Assembly (NCBI GenBank): GCA_030247855.1
Contig: JAPDRN010000002.1
Coordinates: 434,001-498,000 of the forward strand
Direction: 5' to 3'
Source: Knufia peltigerae
Taxonomy: Eukaryota; Ascomycota; Eurotiomycetes; Chaetothyriales; Trichomeriaceae
DNA: 64,000 nucleotides
Position numbers and translations under genes: made by a program. Of the stretch, positions 53,548 to 64,000 are shown piece by piece. The notes under the pieces are model-generated. The model made no database searches and was not told the DNA's origin. It saw only the letters and a program-made list of their open reading frames with translations. How positions within the stretch are numbered: the first letter of the stretch is position 1; every line of letters begins with the position of its first letter.

Positions 53548-55633
53548 AGAAGCCACGGCGAGGGGGTGGTGTGGGCATCCAAGCCTTTTAGCATGATCAT
53601 GGACATGAACTAGAAGACACATTGAATACATTGCTTCTGCCCAACTGGGAAAGTCTTTGTAAACAACTAGTCCTTCTTGGTGGACTGCTTGCTTGCGAGA
53701 ACAGTCCGCGTCTTGATTCCCCTCATGTTGGCCCAATGTTTTTGAACACCGGCACATGTCGAGGATGGACGTGAATTCGCCGACGCAATAGTGCGTGTAT
53801 TTTTGCTGCCATCACTTTGCTCGACAGCGCTTGTTAGCACGATTTGACGGTCAACTGGCCAAGGTCAAGGCCCGGAACGAGCGACGCGAGGTGACTCTTC
53901 GTATCACTCTATTCATAGATGCGACAATGATTGGACGACCTGCAAGTCATCGATGGTCCAGGGTGTCTATTTATCACACCAATCAATGCCTGCTTAAGCG
54001 CCGAGTCTCGATGCCTCCATCTCGATGTAGCAAGTGGCTGTGAAGGGTGCAGAAGTATTTTGTCTGACAAAGGTGTATTTCCTGGTTAATGTCAGGGCCG
54101 AACGCCGTGAATCCCGCTCAATTCTGGGCAATCCACCAACAATATTCCGCGTCAGACAAAACCCCCCGCCGACTCCACCATCTTCAAGCAAATCGTCTCT
54201 CTACGCGCCCGGCTGATTCCTACCATCCACCTCGTTGGCCTATCTTCTTCCATCCTTCTCCCTCTCTGCAGGCCAACATCACACTCTCTACATGTGGCCA
54301 ACCCGATGCTCGGTCAGTAATGCGGCCATGAGGCCAGTGGCCTCTCCACTCGTTGCGGTCTCTAAATATTGCCATCCCCGACTTGCCTTCGATGCTTCTC
54401 TCCTCTCCCAAGCAAGCAAGACTTGTTAATTTGGTTGTGCGGTAGCAAAGAGCTATTCTTGAAGATTTCGTTTTTTTGTTTACGATTCTAATCTTTCTCT
54501 ATCTCTGCAAAGAAAGTAGTGTCTGGTACACTATTGACCTGAACTCGAAGAAAACTGCCTAATTCTGTTCATATCAATATCCCACGATTTGTAACATTTA
54601 CGAGCTGTGCTCTTTTTGTTACAGTCTTCCAAAACAAAGCCAACACCACTCTTTGCAGACTCTGTTCTTGGACAAAAAAGGAGTCTTTTTCCAAATCGAC
54701 GCATTCAAGGAAACCATCGTCGTTGCTGGTCAACGATCGTTCTTTCCGCTAATAGCTCTCTACCTGCTAAGTCCGCCTACTGCACACCTATTCTTGCCGT
54801 GCCGCTTCGACAATTTTTTTAATACTATTTCGAGCATCATTTGGTTGCTTTTTGGTGTCAAGCTACGCCCTGTCTACCTTTCGTCGGCTGTTATCGGTCG
54901 ATTCAAACCAACCAAGCGAGAGAAGCATCTGCATTACTCCCGGAGAGTAGTGTCGAACTCGGTTCTACCATCCCTGCAAGAAGCTGTGCCGCACGATTGT
55001 GCCGCATAGATTCCAACCAAACAAGTGTCAACATACACAATCAGGGCTGCTACGCTCAAAACGGATCAACATCTACATCAGCCTGCTGGTCTTCCTCGCC
55101 TCAGCATCAAGCACCACGGTCTCACCGCCATACCACGTTGTGTTGAAACGATTGCCGGTCAATCCAACCAACACTGACTCCCTGCATCTTTCTCAAACCT
55201 TCTTGGATACTCTCAAAATAAACCTTGACATATCTGTCGAGGAAGCTCTGCCTGTCTCAGACGTCAGCATCTGTCCGGCTATTACTACACACGTGGATTT
55301 CAATTTTGTTGCTTGATCTGCCTACATCGACTGCTATACATTTTATTATTCTTTTAATTGTCACGAAGCATTTGCATCACCCTTCTGCTTCTGCATTGGT
55401 ATACATAATCTGGGCTACGAGCCACGACCACAGCTATTCAGCACACTTAACGAGAAATTTTACGCATTGTCACGATTCAAAAGTCTCAACGACACATTCT
55501 TTCCTATCTATTGGTATGTCCCTTACCCCTTACCCCATATGCACAACGAAGCTAAACAAGTTCTACTCCCTAGCAGGCATTTACTTAATACCAAATCACA
55601 CCAATACCACGGCATTAGAAAATCAAAAACAAC
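53548..55633. other. Spacer and long leader of the EsdC-like gene
   Basis: 2.1 kb. From about 54430 the sequence becomes T/C- and CAA-rich with several overlapping short frames and no protein similarity, which is what a long multi-uORF 5' leader looks like. No separate gene is supported. The part before about 54000 is the aminopeptidase 3' flank. Confidence 0.5.
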
Positions 55634-56548
55634 ATGTCGCCACCAGCAGTTCAGCTCTCATTCACCCTCCGCACTTCTCCCAATGTCCGCACAGTCCACC
55701 TTCTGGGCTCTTGGGACAACTACAAATCGCAACTTCCACTGTCGCTTGTTAAGGATCCTGCTGCAAAGCCTGGATCCTGGAAAGGAACGTTCCGTTTTCA
55801 AGGCTCTAATGCCCTCAAGCTAGGCTCGCGTTACTGGTACTATTATATCGTGGACGGATACCATGTGTCCCACGATCCGGCCAAAGAATACGTGACCGAA
55901 AAGACAACAGGTCGAAAGCTCAATGTCATCGATGTGCCTTCTAGCGACAAGGATAGCTCCAAAGCCCAACGACCCTCTGTGACGACCACCAATCTCCCTA
56001 GCAAACGTCACAGCAGGGATATTCCCCAGGGTCGCGCTTTGAGTCCAGGAAAGATACAACATCCTAAGCCAAGCAAGCCCTATGCATCTCGTCCTTTGCG
56101 TGAGGCAGACTATGATGCATCGCCCATAGATGATCTTGAAGAACGCTTCGCCGGATACCGCATTGCTGACAGCTCAGCATCGCCTTCCGAACTATCCGAC
56201 GATGGATCCTCTAGCGGAACAGCATTCTCAAGCTCGTCTCCTTCCAGCTTGTCGAGTCTGAGTGACCATAGCTGTCGCTGCGAGCGTTATGGCGTGACAC
56301 GATCCGGACAACGCGTCAAGCTTGACTGTGGAGGGAAGCGTTGTGGAGCATGGAGTTCTAGCTCATCTGAGTGCAATTCATCTACAGGCAGTGAAGATGA
56401 TTCGAGCGAAGATGAGAGATACCGGAGAGCTCATGCGAGTGCGGGAGTTGAGAAGAGGACAACAACAGCATACGCCTCCAAGGGACGGAGTGGCGGCGGC
56501 AGCGATGATAGAAGAAGAACTGTTGTTGTCGAGAAGAGGAGGAGATGA
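55634..56548 (+). CDS. AMPK-type glycogen-binding domain protein (EsdC-like)
   Basis: 304 residues, single exon, ATG at 55634. Residues about 5-95 form a carbohydrate-binding module of the AMPK-beta/CBM48 type: VQLSFTLRTSPNVRTVHLLG, SWDNYKSQLPL, PGSWKGTFRFQG, and YWYYYIVDGYHVSHDPAKEY. A conserved N-terminal module of this kind with a disordered tail is the layout of the Aspergillus EsdC protein (early sexual development). The rest is Ser-rich with a short Cys-containing patch (SCRCERYGVTRSGQRVKLDCGGKRCGAW) that may bind metal, and a basic C-terminus (VVVEKRRR). No kinase-binding C-terminal domain is present, so it is not an AMPK beta subunit. The developmental role is taken from the homologue only. 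Confidence 0.85.
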   Translation: MSPPAVQLSFTLRTSPNVRTVHLLGSWDNYKSQLPLSLVKDPAAKPGSWKGTFRFQGSNALKLGSRYWYYYIVDGYHVSHDPAKEYVTEKTTGRKLNVIDVPSSDKDSSKAQRPSVTTTNLPSKRHSRDIPQGRALSPGKIQHPKPSKPYASRPLREADYDASPIDDLEERFAGYRIADSSASPSELSDDGSSSGTAFSSSSPSSLSSLSDHSCRCERYGVTRSGQRVKLDCGGKRCGAWSSSSSECNSSTGSEDDSSEDERYRRAHASAGVEKRTTTAYASKGRSGGGSDDRRRTVVVEKRRR

Positions 56549-57761
56549 TGGATGGAGAATACTGAACTGCTGGTGGGATAGGAGACAGAACGAGGAGTGG
56601 TTGCATGTGTCGGAGAAGTTCGAGGAGATGATTCCTTTCTTTCCACGCAAGGCAATGAAACAAGAAAGACAAATCAGAACGTTTGGCCTGAAGTCGTTTC
56701 TGGAGTCAGGAGGACGAAATGCCACGGAACACACTGCACAGCACGAACTCGTCCCGAAACCTTTTTCTTTGGACCTTCAAAGACCAGCGTCGCTTTGCAA
56801 AGAAAAGGTCAAGTGTGTGAGGCAAGAAGAAGATGATGAAGGAAATGAAGAAGATTGTTGTTGGGGTAGGATGCGTCGAAGAACACGGAAGGGTGGTAAG
56901 GAGAAAGTCACCACCAAGAAGGTAGAAGTTGATCAAGGTAAGTAAGTAGTCCAACCGTTGGTCGAAGTTGGGCTGAATGAGAAGAACACACAGGCTTGAG
57001 TAGGTATGAGTACCTATCTATTTGTACGTACGGATGGGTACATGACCATGACTCACAGGCAGGAGAGTGGCTGGCCTATGTATCAACAAAGGGAGCCATG
57101 TCAGGTCAAGGAGTAGAGTAGGAGGGAGTGTGGTGCTGGCAAGGGACGGAGAGGTCGGTCGCTGAGGGAGGTCAATGATTGTCCATGGGGGGTTGCCCAA
57201 GTGGTTCCGAAAAGGGTTCAGTCACCTGTTTGGGTGGTGGCCGGATCGAGAGCAAGATACACACGAGTACCACAGACAATGATGATATCCCCCATGCTTG
57301 CATCATTACGACGTTCGTTTTTGTGTCCCTAGACGGTATGGAGTATGTTTTGTGATGGTTCCGTCCGTAAGTCTTTCCCCTTTTTTGTATTGCACATCGA
57401 GCACCAACGCTGGACGAGTCATCAACATGTCACTTTGACAATATCAATGTCAACTCGTCTTACTTTACTTCCCTCGCGGCTTTCTTGAGACGATGATATA
57501 ATCACGGTAGGCGGTAGTTGTCATGTCATGAAATTTGGTGTTTTTTTTGGTTTTAGCTATACATTTGGCTACCAAGATCGAGTCTCATTTGGGATTCATT
57601 TCCAAAAAAAGGGGCTTCTCGACCTTCTCGTTCCAGAGCCCTCAAGTGCATGGTCATAAGAATAATTTTTTGGCATCTACCTCGTCACATCACTTCAACA
57701 CACAACACGACCCAGATGAAAGAAAAAACGTCGCGGTGGTAAAACTTGGCCCCCCTCACCC
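56549..57761. other. Convergent spacer
   Basis: 1.2 kb between the EsdC-like (+) and alcohol dehydrogenase (-) 3' ends. A plus-strand frame at 56322-56945 overlaps the end of the EsdC-like gene in another phase and looks like read-through of a purine-rich 3' UTR. Nothing else is supported. Confidence 0.55.
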
Positions 57762-58910
57762 TCACGCGTCTGGCATCTTCAGGACGTAACGCCCGGCGAT
57801 CTGGCCGGCGTGCATCATCTCGTAGACCTTTGGCAAGTCCTTGAGGTCGACCGTCTTGAAGGGGACCTTGATGAGGCCGCGGGCGTAAAAGTCCAGGGCC
57901 TCCTCGCTGTCCTGCCGGTTGCCGACGTAGGAAGCCTGGATCCTGATCATCTTCAGGACCGACTCGAAGACCGGCGCCCGGATGTAGGCCTTGGCGGGCA
58001 GACCGATGACGATGACCGTGCCCCGTGGTCGGACGTACTCGGCGGCCTGCTGGAAGGGCTTCTCGCTGACGGCCACCAGGATGACGGCGTGGGGTCCCAG
58101 GCCGTCCTTGGTGGCGTTCTTGACGTCCTTGATCACGTCGCTGGATTTGGCAAAGTCGATGAAGGTCTGTTGTGAAGGGAAGAAAGATCAGTACGGAAGG
58201 ATTCCAAGACCGAAGGGAACCAAAGAACCAAAAAAAAAACTCACCTCTGAACCCATCTGTTTGCAAAGTTCCTTCTTGTCATCGCCGGTGTCGATGGCAA
58301 TGGTGTGCAGACCCATCGCCTTGGCGTACTGCTGGGCGAGAGAGCCCAACCCGCCACCGGCACCGACGATGGCGACCGTCTGGCCGGGTCGGGCACCGGA
58401 CTCCTTCAGTCCCTTGTAGACGGTGATGCCGGCGCAGAGGACCGGGGAGACGCCGTCGAGGGGGACGCCCTCGGGGATGTGGGCGACGTGTCGTGCCGAG
58501 GCGACGCAGTATTGCTGGAAGGAGCCGTCGACGGTGTAGCCGGAGAGCTTGGGGGTGAGGCAGAGGGGCTCGTCGGACTGCTGGCAGAAGGTGCAAGACA
58601 AGCACGAGTCGTTGAGCCACTTGACGCCGACGGCCTCGCCGATCTTGCAGATGTCGTCGGTGACGAGCTCACCCCGGGCCACGACGATACCGGCACCCTC
58701 GTGGCCGCCGACGAGCGGCAGCTTGGTCGGGATGGGCCAGTCTCCGTTGACGGCGTGGAGGTCAGTGTGGCACACGCCGGAGTACTTGATGTTGACGAGG
58801 ACCTCCTCGGGGCCGGGTTTGGCGACCGGGATCTTCTTGAGCTGAACGGGACCGCCGGTCTTTTCGATGACCTGGGCCCATTGTTCCGTGGGGATCTGGG
58901 GGGCAGACAT
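57762..58910 (-). CDS. Zinc-dependent alcohol dehydrogenase (yeast ADH1 type)
   Basis: NAD-dependent interconversion of ethanol and acetaldehyde, or related alcohols. Two exons, 58910-58245 and 58166-57762 (78-nt intron, GTGAGT...ACAG), give 356 residues. Catalytic zinc ligands sit in GVCHTDLHAVNGD and GGHEGAGIVVARG. The structural zinc lobe has four cysteines, CLSCTFCQQSDEPLC. The nucleotide loop is VAIVGAGGGLGSLAQQYAKAMG, with the aspartate of AIDTGDDK selecting NAD. Exon 2 begins TFIDFAKSSDVIKDVKN, the expected continuation. The short N-terminus without presequence indicates a cytosolic enzyme. Codon use is strongly GC-ending, as in highly expressed metabolic genes. Confidence 0.95.
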
Positions 58911-61900
58911 GATGTTTTTGACGTGAAAGGGCCGTGAAAGAAATCTATAGAGACTTGTTGGAGACTATGGACTCGAGAGACAAAAGAGCCTTGGAGACAG
59001 TTGTTTGTGTGTGTGAGAGTGTGAGAGAGATACAGAGATATAAAGACAAGACTTTGCTTGGAGGAGTAGTTTGATGGTGGATGTGAACTATACATGGCAT
59101 GGGAAAGGAGTGTGCTTATGTAGACAAAAAACATCACCAGGTCAACCCCTCTCATGATCCGTTCGACCCAGACGCACTTGGGTCTTCTAGGATGAGCGGA
59201 AACCCCTCAATGGACAGTTCGACAGAAAGAGGGCACGAGCATATGGGCCAAAACGTCAGTTTGATCTCTTGGAGATCTTTGTGTGAAGCTCAGTGTGGAC
59301 ACCATGAGAGCGCGCATCGGACGGCCAATCGGCCGGATGTGTCTGGGAAGCTTTTTCAATGAATGTCACATCTCATGACGGGTATAAGGAGACTTGCTGG
59401 GATTGGTGGGCACAGCCCTTTTTTTGATCAAGAGGATTGGAGTCTCGGTCTTTGATGATGGAGCGGGATGAAGCGTGGGCGAGTGTGTGTGTGTGTGGAC
59501 GAACGGCAAGCGGATATGAGCATCCCTCTCCAGAATCATCGTTTGAAGGTTGGAAGCTGCAGGAGAATGGAGCAAAGGGAAGTATATTTTTGGGCGAGAG
59601 GGAGAGAGGGGAGGATGGGAGGGGTGGCTGTGGTACTGTACATTACAGTAGTACCTCATACGAGAATCATGAGGTTCAGGTCACTTTTGTTCGGACCACG
59701 TCGCAGATCGAGGTCTAGGTTGCTAGACTTGCCCTACGAGTAGGAGATGATGGTCCCCCATCTCCGGGGTCCCTTTGCCGTACAGAAGTTTTTGTGATTC
59801 GAGGACGAAAGGAATTTGGTCATGGCCCATGAATACCCCATGTCGCAAGGACCAGAGGAAACTTCTTCATCCCGTACTCCGTCCCTTTTACAGTCTATCT
59901 GGACCAAAGGGATCAAATGGATCAAGGGGTTCCCATGGGCAGAAGGGCCCTCCCCCTACTCGTATCTGCGGGGATGGTGAATGAGCAGCAGAATGTTGGT
60001 GTCAGCAACAGTCTTCTCTGAAGCTAGAGACTGTTCCATACGAGTACCATTGAGTATCTCCCTAGGTAGTGTCTCCGGAGGCGCAGGGGTCAATGCATTC
60101 TACCCCGCCATAATGCCATCATCGTCAGGACTGGTACAAAGTTTTTTTGTTTACACACGGTGGTATGACAAGTGGAGGGGGATGCGGAACACGAGAGGAT
60201 TTTGTGCCTCTGGTCCGAACAGATGAGAATAATGCTGCGAATAAATGTGGGTGAAGGTCCCAGATGGGCTACTACTATTCCATGTCTCTCGTATCAAGTC
60301 GTCGTCACATTGTTTCTTCATTCCCATTCCATCTCGTCCCGGCTGCTCTTCGGCGAACAGCGTTGATGCGAGATAAGAAAGATGGCGACGCACTTGCCGC
60401 CCGGCGCGTCGAGATTCATGGTGTTATCGCGCCAACGAGGCATGAAAACTTGAAAGAGATCATCATACGATCATGATTGCTCAGCCGTCATAATTCAAGT
60501 CTTGCGAAAGACTTGATGAATCTGGAGCGGGAAAGGAAAAGGCCTCAACAGACCCAGGGAGAGCAGCAGCGTTGGGTGGATGATCTGGATGAGAGATTAT
60601 GCGAACGTGGTCTGACTCTGCAACAGGTCCAAGATCTGCCAGATTATCCGCTGACTGTATTGCGTCTACTGATGGCGTTGGCCTGGTAGACGCAACGATA
60701 ACGATCATGATGATGCAACGACCAAGAAATACTTGAATCGAGAGTCTCCTAGTTTCTGTCCAATCGATCGCACATGCTTTACGAGATTCGTCGAGGCCAT
60801 CGAGGGTGGTGAGATGGTGGGAAAAAAAGGATGATGCCAGGAAACAAATGCTATGAGTAACCTTGCCTTTCGCTGACGCAGCGCTTGGACTTTCCCACTT
60901 ACTGGTTACACTTGGGGGCGCCCACCAGGCTCATCTTTGCCTAGAGACACTGCTCTTGTTATAAGCCCATGGCTTGCACCTTGCAGGTCATAAAGGCGCT
61001 TATCCATGAGGCGACGATGGTCAAACTTCGCCCAGGCTAAATACAATACTCAAAGCGAGCCGAGACCTTCACCAATCCGCCTCATCAGCAAGCAGCCAGC
61101 CAGCCAGCGTATTGCGGGTACAGAGCCAAAAATCGCAACCTGCGGCTTCAGCGATAGGCGTGAATAGGCATCAAGACTTCGCGCCCGAACACCGGAAACA
61201 AGGACCCAGCGAGCCGCCGGTTACGGGTGACATGTTCTCTTCCATCCTCTCCACCCTCTCTTGCTGGTTCCAGAACCACCGGTGTCGAGACACATGGTCA
61301 AAAAACCACAATTCTTGACTCAAACGGATCGACACGCTGGAGAAGGCCCACGATTGATTTGATTGATCTGGTTTGCCTGAGATACAGTACGTACAGCGTA
61401 CAATCTTTCTTCAACGGCCACTATTCCTGGCCTGGCCATCTTTTTCTATCACTCGTCTTCTTCTCTTTCTCTGCGCTCGTTATTCTCGTTCATACTGGAG
61501 ACAGTCGCTCGCAGAAGTTTGCGCCAGCCAGTCCCGTAATCTTACAGTACAGCTTGTAATGTAACATGGCCAGTCAGAGGTGCATTCTCTCGCATCGCAA
61601 ACGACTCAATTCGACAGCACAGGTGAGTGATGTCGCGCCAGGACTGATCGCACCGAATCCCTCTGGAACAAGCCGAGAAAGATACGGGCGACCACGGCCT
61701 TTGACGAACCCCGGGTCTGCACAGAATGGCGCCCGAAGACAAGGCTCAGGAATGACCAGGCGACCATGGCCCAGTCCTTTTACGGGGTGAAGATCGGGGG
61801 AACGTGCAGACAATGTGATGGCGCAGGTGCACTACCCGATATATCCCCTAAGAAGCTGGCTGTGTGAGGAGGGACGAACCAAATTATGCGTTCCCCCGCC

Positions 61901-62429
61901 GTCCCGCCCCTCCTCCCCGTACATTACGGCCCCTCGTTACGGGTAAAGAGAACAGTCTGAAGAGATGCAGTGCCCTCGACGTTGCATACAAGAGCTATCT
62001 ACACCGTACATTTCATGTTGATTTGAGGATCCGGAGTGCTCGAACTGTACAGCTTGCGCCCCGCATGGGTTGACAAATCCCATTCTATTGACTTTGGCTT
62101 CGGCTGTGTTCTTCTGCCCGTGTATAATACGAGCATGACCCCCGGAACCATTTGAATGCCGCCTCTACGATTTATTGCCTTGTCTATTTGCCGTCCCCAG
62201 ATCGATCATCCCCGCTTTTCGCCATTTTGCTGTGATCGCGCGGCTGACAGGCTAACATAAAAGTACCTGCGGAATTACTCGTATACCTATTGTGTAGATA
62301 TACTGCTTAGAGGAAAGGAATTGGCATTCATCACCACCTCAGCCAGACAACAGACACAATCCTCAAGATTCTAGCTCAGGCTCAGTCCTCGAAAGAACGA
62401 CGAGCTTCCCCCCTCTCCAACACACAACC
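58911..62429. other. Gene-poor spacer (about 3.5 kb)
   Basis: Between the divergent alcohol and aldehyde dehydrogenase genes. A TACGGAGTA variant occurs at 59875. A possible small interrupted frame lies at 60366-60689 (listed separately). The last about 150 bases (62280-62429) look like the aldehyde dehydrogenase leader. No other supported gene. Confidence 0.5.
60366..60689 (+). other. Possible small ORF interrupted by an in-frame TGA
   Basis: One frame runs 108 codons from an ATG at 60366 to a TAG at 60687, broken by a single TGA at 60474. The second part is charged and helix-like (LMNLERERKRPQQTQGEQQR, then LTLQQVQDLPDYPLTVLRLL). The family is unknown. It could be chance, a decayed small gene, or two uORFs. 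Confidence 0.2.
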
Positions 62430-64000
62430 ATGGCTTCCAACGGTAATGGCGTCAATGGAAATTCCCCTTCAGTCTTCGACTCTTCCTCCACGATACCTCT
62501 GTGGCTCGACGGCAAAGAAGTGAGCCTCTCGTCAACCTTTGACGTGATCTCCCCGCTGGACCAAAAGACGTTGTACAAAGCCTCTGCGGCGAACGAACAA
62601 GATGCGCTCAAGGCCATCGCCTCGGCGGAAAAGGCGTTCAAGTCATGGTCCAAGACGAAACCGTCGTTTCGACGGGACATCTTCATCCGCGCAGCCGAGG
62701 GCTTCAAAAAGAGACGGGACGAACAGAAACATTACTCATACACCGAGACCGGGGCCGCCGAGTCCATGTTCGCATTCGAACACAACCTCGCGTACGAAGC
62801 GTGCCTGAGCGTCGCGGGACTCATTCAGACCGCGAGCATATCGACCATGCCCGTCGCCGGCGAAGAAGGCTTCAACGCCATGGTGCTCAAAGAACCATAC
62901 GGTGTGGTCCTGGGTATCGCACCGTGGAACGCCCCCAACGTATTGGGTCTACGGGCCTTTTTGCAACCTCTCGCCATGTACGTCTAGTTATCTTTTCCTA
63001 CCTCCAGTTGGTTTTTTTTAATCTTTGCGTTTGTGGAATTTGGGCTCGCTCTGACGGAGAACCAAAAATTGTAAAAAATAAACAGGGGCAACACCGTCAT
63101 CCTCAAAGGTCCCGAGTCGGCGCCTGCGACGTACTGGGCACTGTCGTCCATCCTCCACGAGGCAGGTCTCCCCGCGGGATGTCTCAACACGCTGTACCAC
63201 CGACCGGCCGACGCTGCCGGCGTGACCTCGACGCTCATCTCGCACCCATCCGTGAGGAAGATCAACTTCACCGGGTCGACGGCGGTGGGGTCCATCATCG
63301 CCTCGCAGGCCGGCAAGTTTTTGAAGCCGTGCGTGATGGAACTGGGCGGCAAGGCGCCCGCGATCGTCTGCGAGGACGCCGACATCCCCACGGCGGCCCT
63401 GCAGTGCGCGCTGGGCGCCTTCCTGCACGCGGGCCAGATCTGCATGGCCACCGAGCGCATCCTGGTGAACGCCAAGGTCGCCGACGCGTTCCGCTCCGCG
63501 CTGCGCCAGACCCTGGACCAGGTGTTTGGTCCCGAGGCGCAGGGCGGGATGGGGGTGCCCCAGCTCGTGACCCAACTCCCCGTGGCGAAGAACAAGGCCC
63601 TGTTGGCCGACGCCGTCGCCAAGGGGGCGACGGCGTTGTACGGCGACCCGAACCACGACGAGGCCAGCCCGACCCGCATGAGGCCCGTGGTCGTCGAGAA
63701 CGTCAAGCCCGGGATGGACATTTACCACACCGAGTCCTTTGGCCCGACGGTCTCGCTGTACGTGGTCCAGTCGGACGACGAGGCCGTCGCCATGGCCAAC
63801 GACACCGACTACGGCCTGTCGAGCTCCGTCTACACCGAGGACCTCCGCCGGGGCCTGCGCGTCGCCCGCCAGATCGAGTCCGGGGCCGTCCACATCAACA
63901 CCATGACCGTCCACGACGAGGCCGCCCTGCCCCACGGCGGCGTCAAGAAGTCCGGCTTCGGCCGGTTCAACGGCGTCCCCGGACTCGAGGAGTGGGTGAG
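62430..64000 (+). CDS. Aldehyde dehydrogenase (salicylaldehyde/vanillin dehydrogenase-like), 3' end cut by window
   Basis: NAD(P)-dependent oxidation of an aldehyde to its acid. Exons 62430-62977 and 63086 onward (108-nt intron, GTACGT...ACAG) give 487 residues before the window ends; about 10-20 are probably missing. Motifs: GVVLGIAPWNAPN, then GNTVILKGPESAP across the splice, FTGSTAVGS (cofactor loop), CVMELGGKAP with the general-base Glu, HAGQICMATERI with the catalytic Cys, YHTESFGPTVS, and GAVHINTMTVHDEAALPHGG with GVKKSGFGRF. The last block resembles fungal and bacterial salicylaldehyde dehydrogenases more than general ALDH2. No targeting signal. Exon 2 is far richer in G/C at third codon positions than exon 1. 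Family firm, substrate inferred. Confidence 0.93.

Noticed and set aside
56322..56945. 207-codon plus-strand frame after the EsdC-like gene
   Set aside because: Overlaps the EsdC-like C-terminus in another phase and continues through purine-rich 3' sequence; no motif, and the EsdC-like frame is the conserved one.
15000..62400. A secondary-metabolite cluster built from the ligase, GNAT, monooxygenase, Zn2Cys6 factor and dehydrogenases
   Set aside because: The genes are spread over more than 40 kb with housekeeping genes (TSR3, RRP4, UGGT) between them, and there is no PKS, NRPS or terpene synthase.
63018..63935. 305-codon minus-strand open frame opposite aldehyde dehydrogenase exon 2
   Set aside because: Antisense shadow; the frame also runs across the ALDH intron and shows no family motif.
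1..64000. tRNA/rRNA genes, transposons, CRISPR arrays
   Set aside because: Scanned by eye for T-loop motifs, terminal repeats, transposase or reverse-transcriptase motifs and regularly spaced repeats; none found. A tRNAscan or RepeatMasker run would be decisive and could not be done here.

Overview
This 64 kb window is nuclear chromosomal DNA from a filamentous ascomycete (Pezizomycotina). The evidence is about 23 protein genes on both strands, short spliceosomal introns (about 47-112 nt) with GTANGT donors and CTAAC-like branch sites, long untranslated regions, and fungal-only families: FREQUENCY clock protein, an Atg22-type transporter, an EsdC-like protein and a Zn2Cys6 regulator. A 9-base element, TACGGAGTA, recurs between genes. 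I associate this element with Eurotiomycete-type genomes, but the class assignment is a guess. I see no transposon, tRNA, rRNA, CRISPR or virus-derived sequence.

Layout. 1-12 kb: the 3' end of an IQGAP/Gap1-type RasGAP gene (+), a PB1-UBA protein (+), mitochondrial succinyl-CoA:3-ketoacid CoA-transferase (-) and the frq clock gene (-), which shares a 2 kb divergent intergenic region with an Atg22-like transporter (+, 12.8-14.7 kb). 15-29 kb is gene-poor: a small orphan, a GNAT acetyltransferase, a peroxisomal 4-coumarate-CoA-ligase-like enzyme carrying an apparent 1-base frameshift, a bZIP factor and a Zn2Cys6 factor, separated by 0.7-3 kb spacers.

29-54 kb is denser and mostly housekeeping: TSR3 and RRP4 (divergent, both in rRNA maturation), a flavin monooxygenase, allantoinase with a cluster of GATA sites upstream, a Vma12-like V-ATPase assembly factor divergent from a C2H2/Myb protein of Reb1/TTF1 type, an orphan probably mitochondrial protein divergent from UDP-glucose:glycoprotein glucosyltransferase, a persulfide-dioxygenase-like metallo-beta-lactamase, and an Xaa-Pro aminopeptidase. 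54-64 kb holds an EsdC-like glycogen-binding-domain protein with a long leader, a zinc alcohol dehydrogenase, a 3.5 kb spacer and an aldehyde dehydrogenase cut by the window end.

The genes do not form an obvious biosynthetic cluster. The functional pairings I can argue for are TSR3/RRP4 (shared promoter, ribosome biogenesis) and the GATA-rich allantoinase promoter (nitrogen control). The points most worth a second look are the frq locus with upstream ORFs and light/stress-type motifs, the dispersed TACGGAGTA element, the ligase frameshift together with a possible 15-nt microexon, and a predicted N-myristoylation signal on a DNA-binding protein. I did not find a convincing new multi-gene system.
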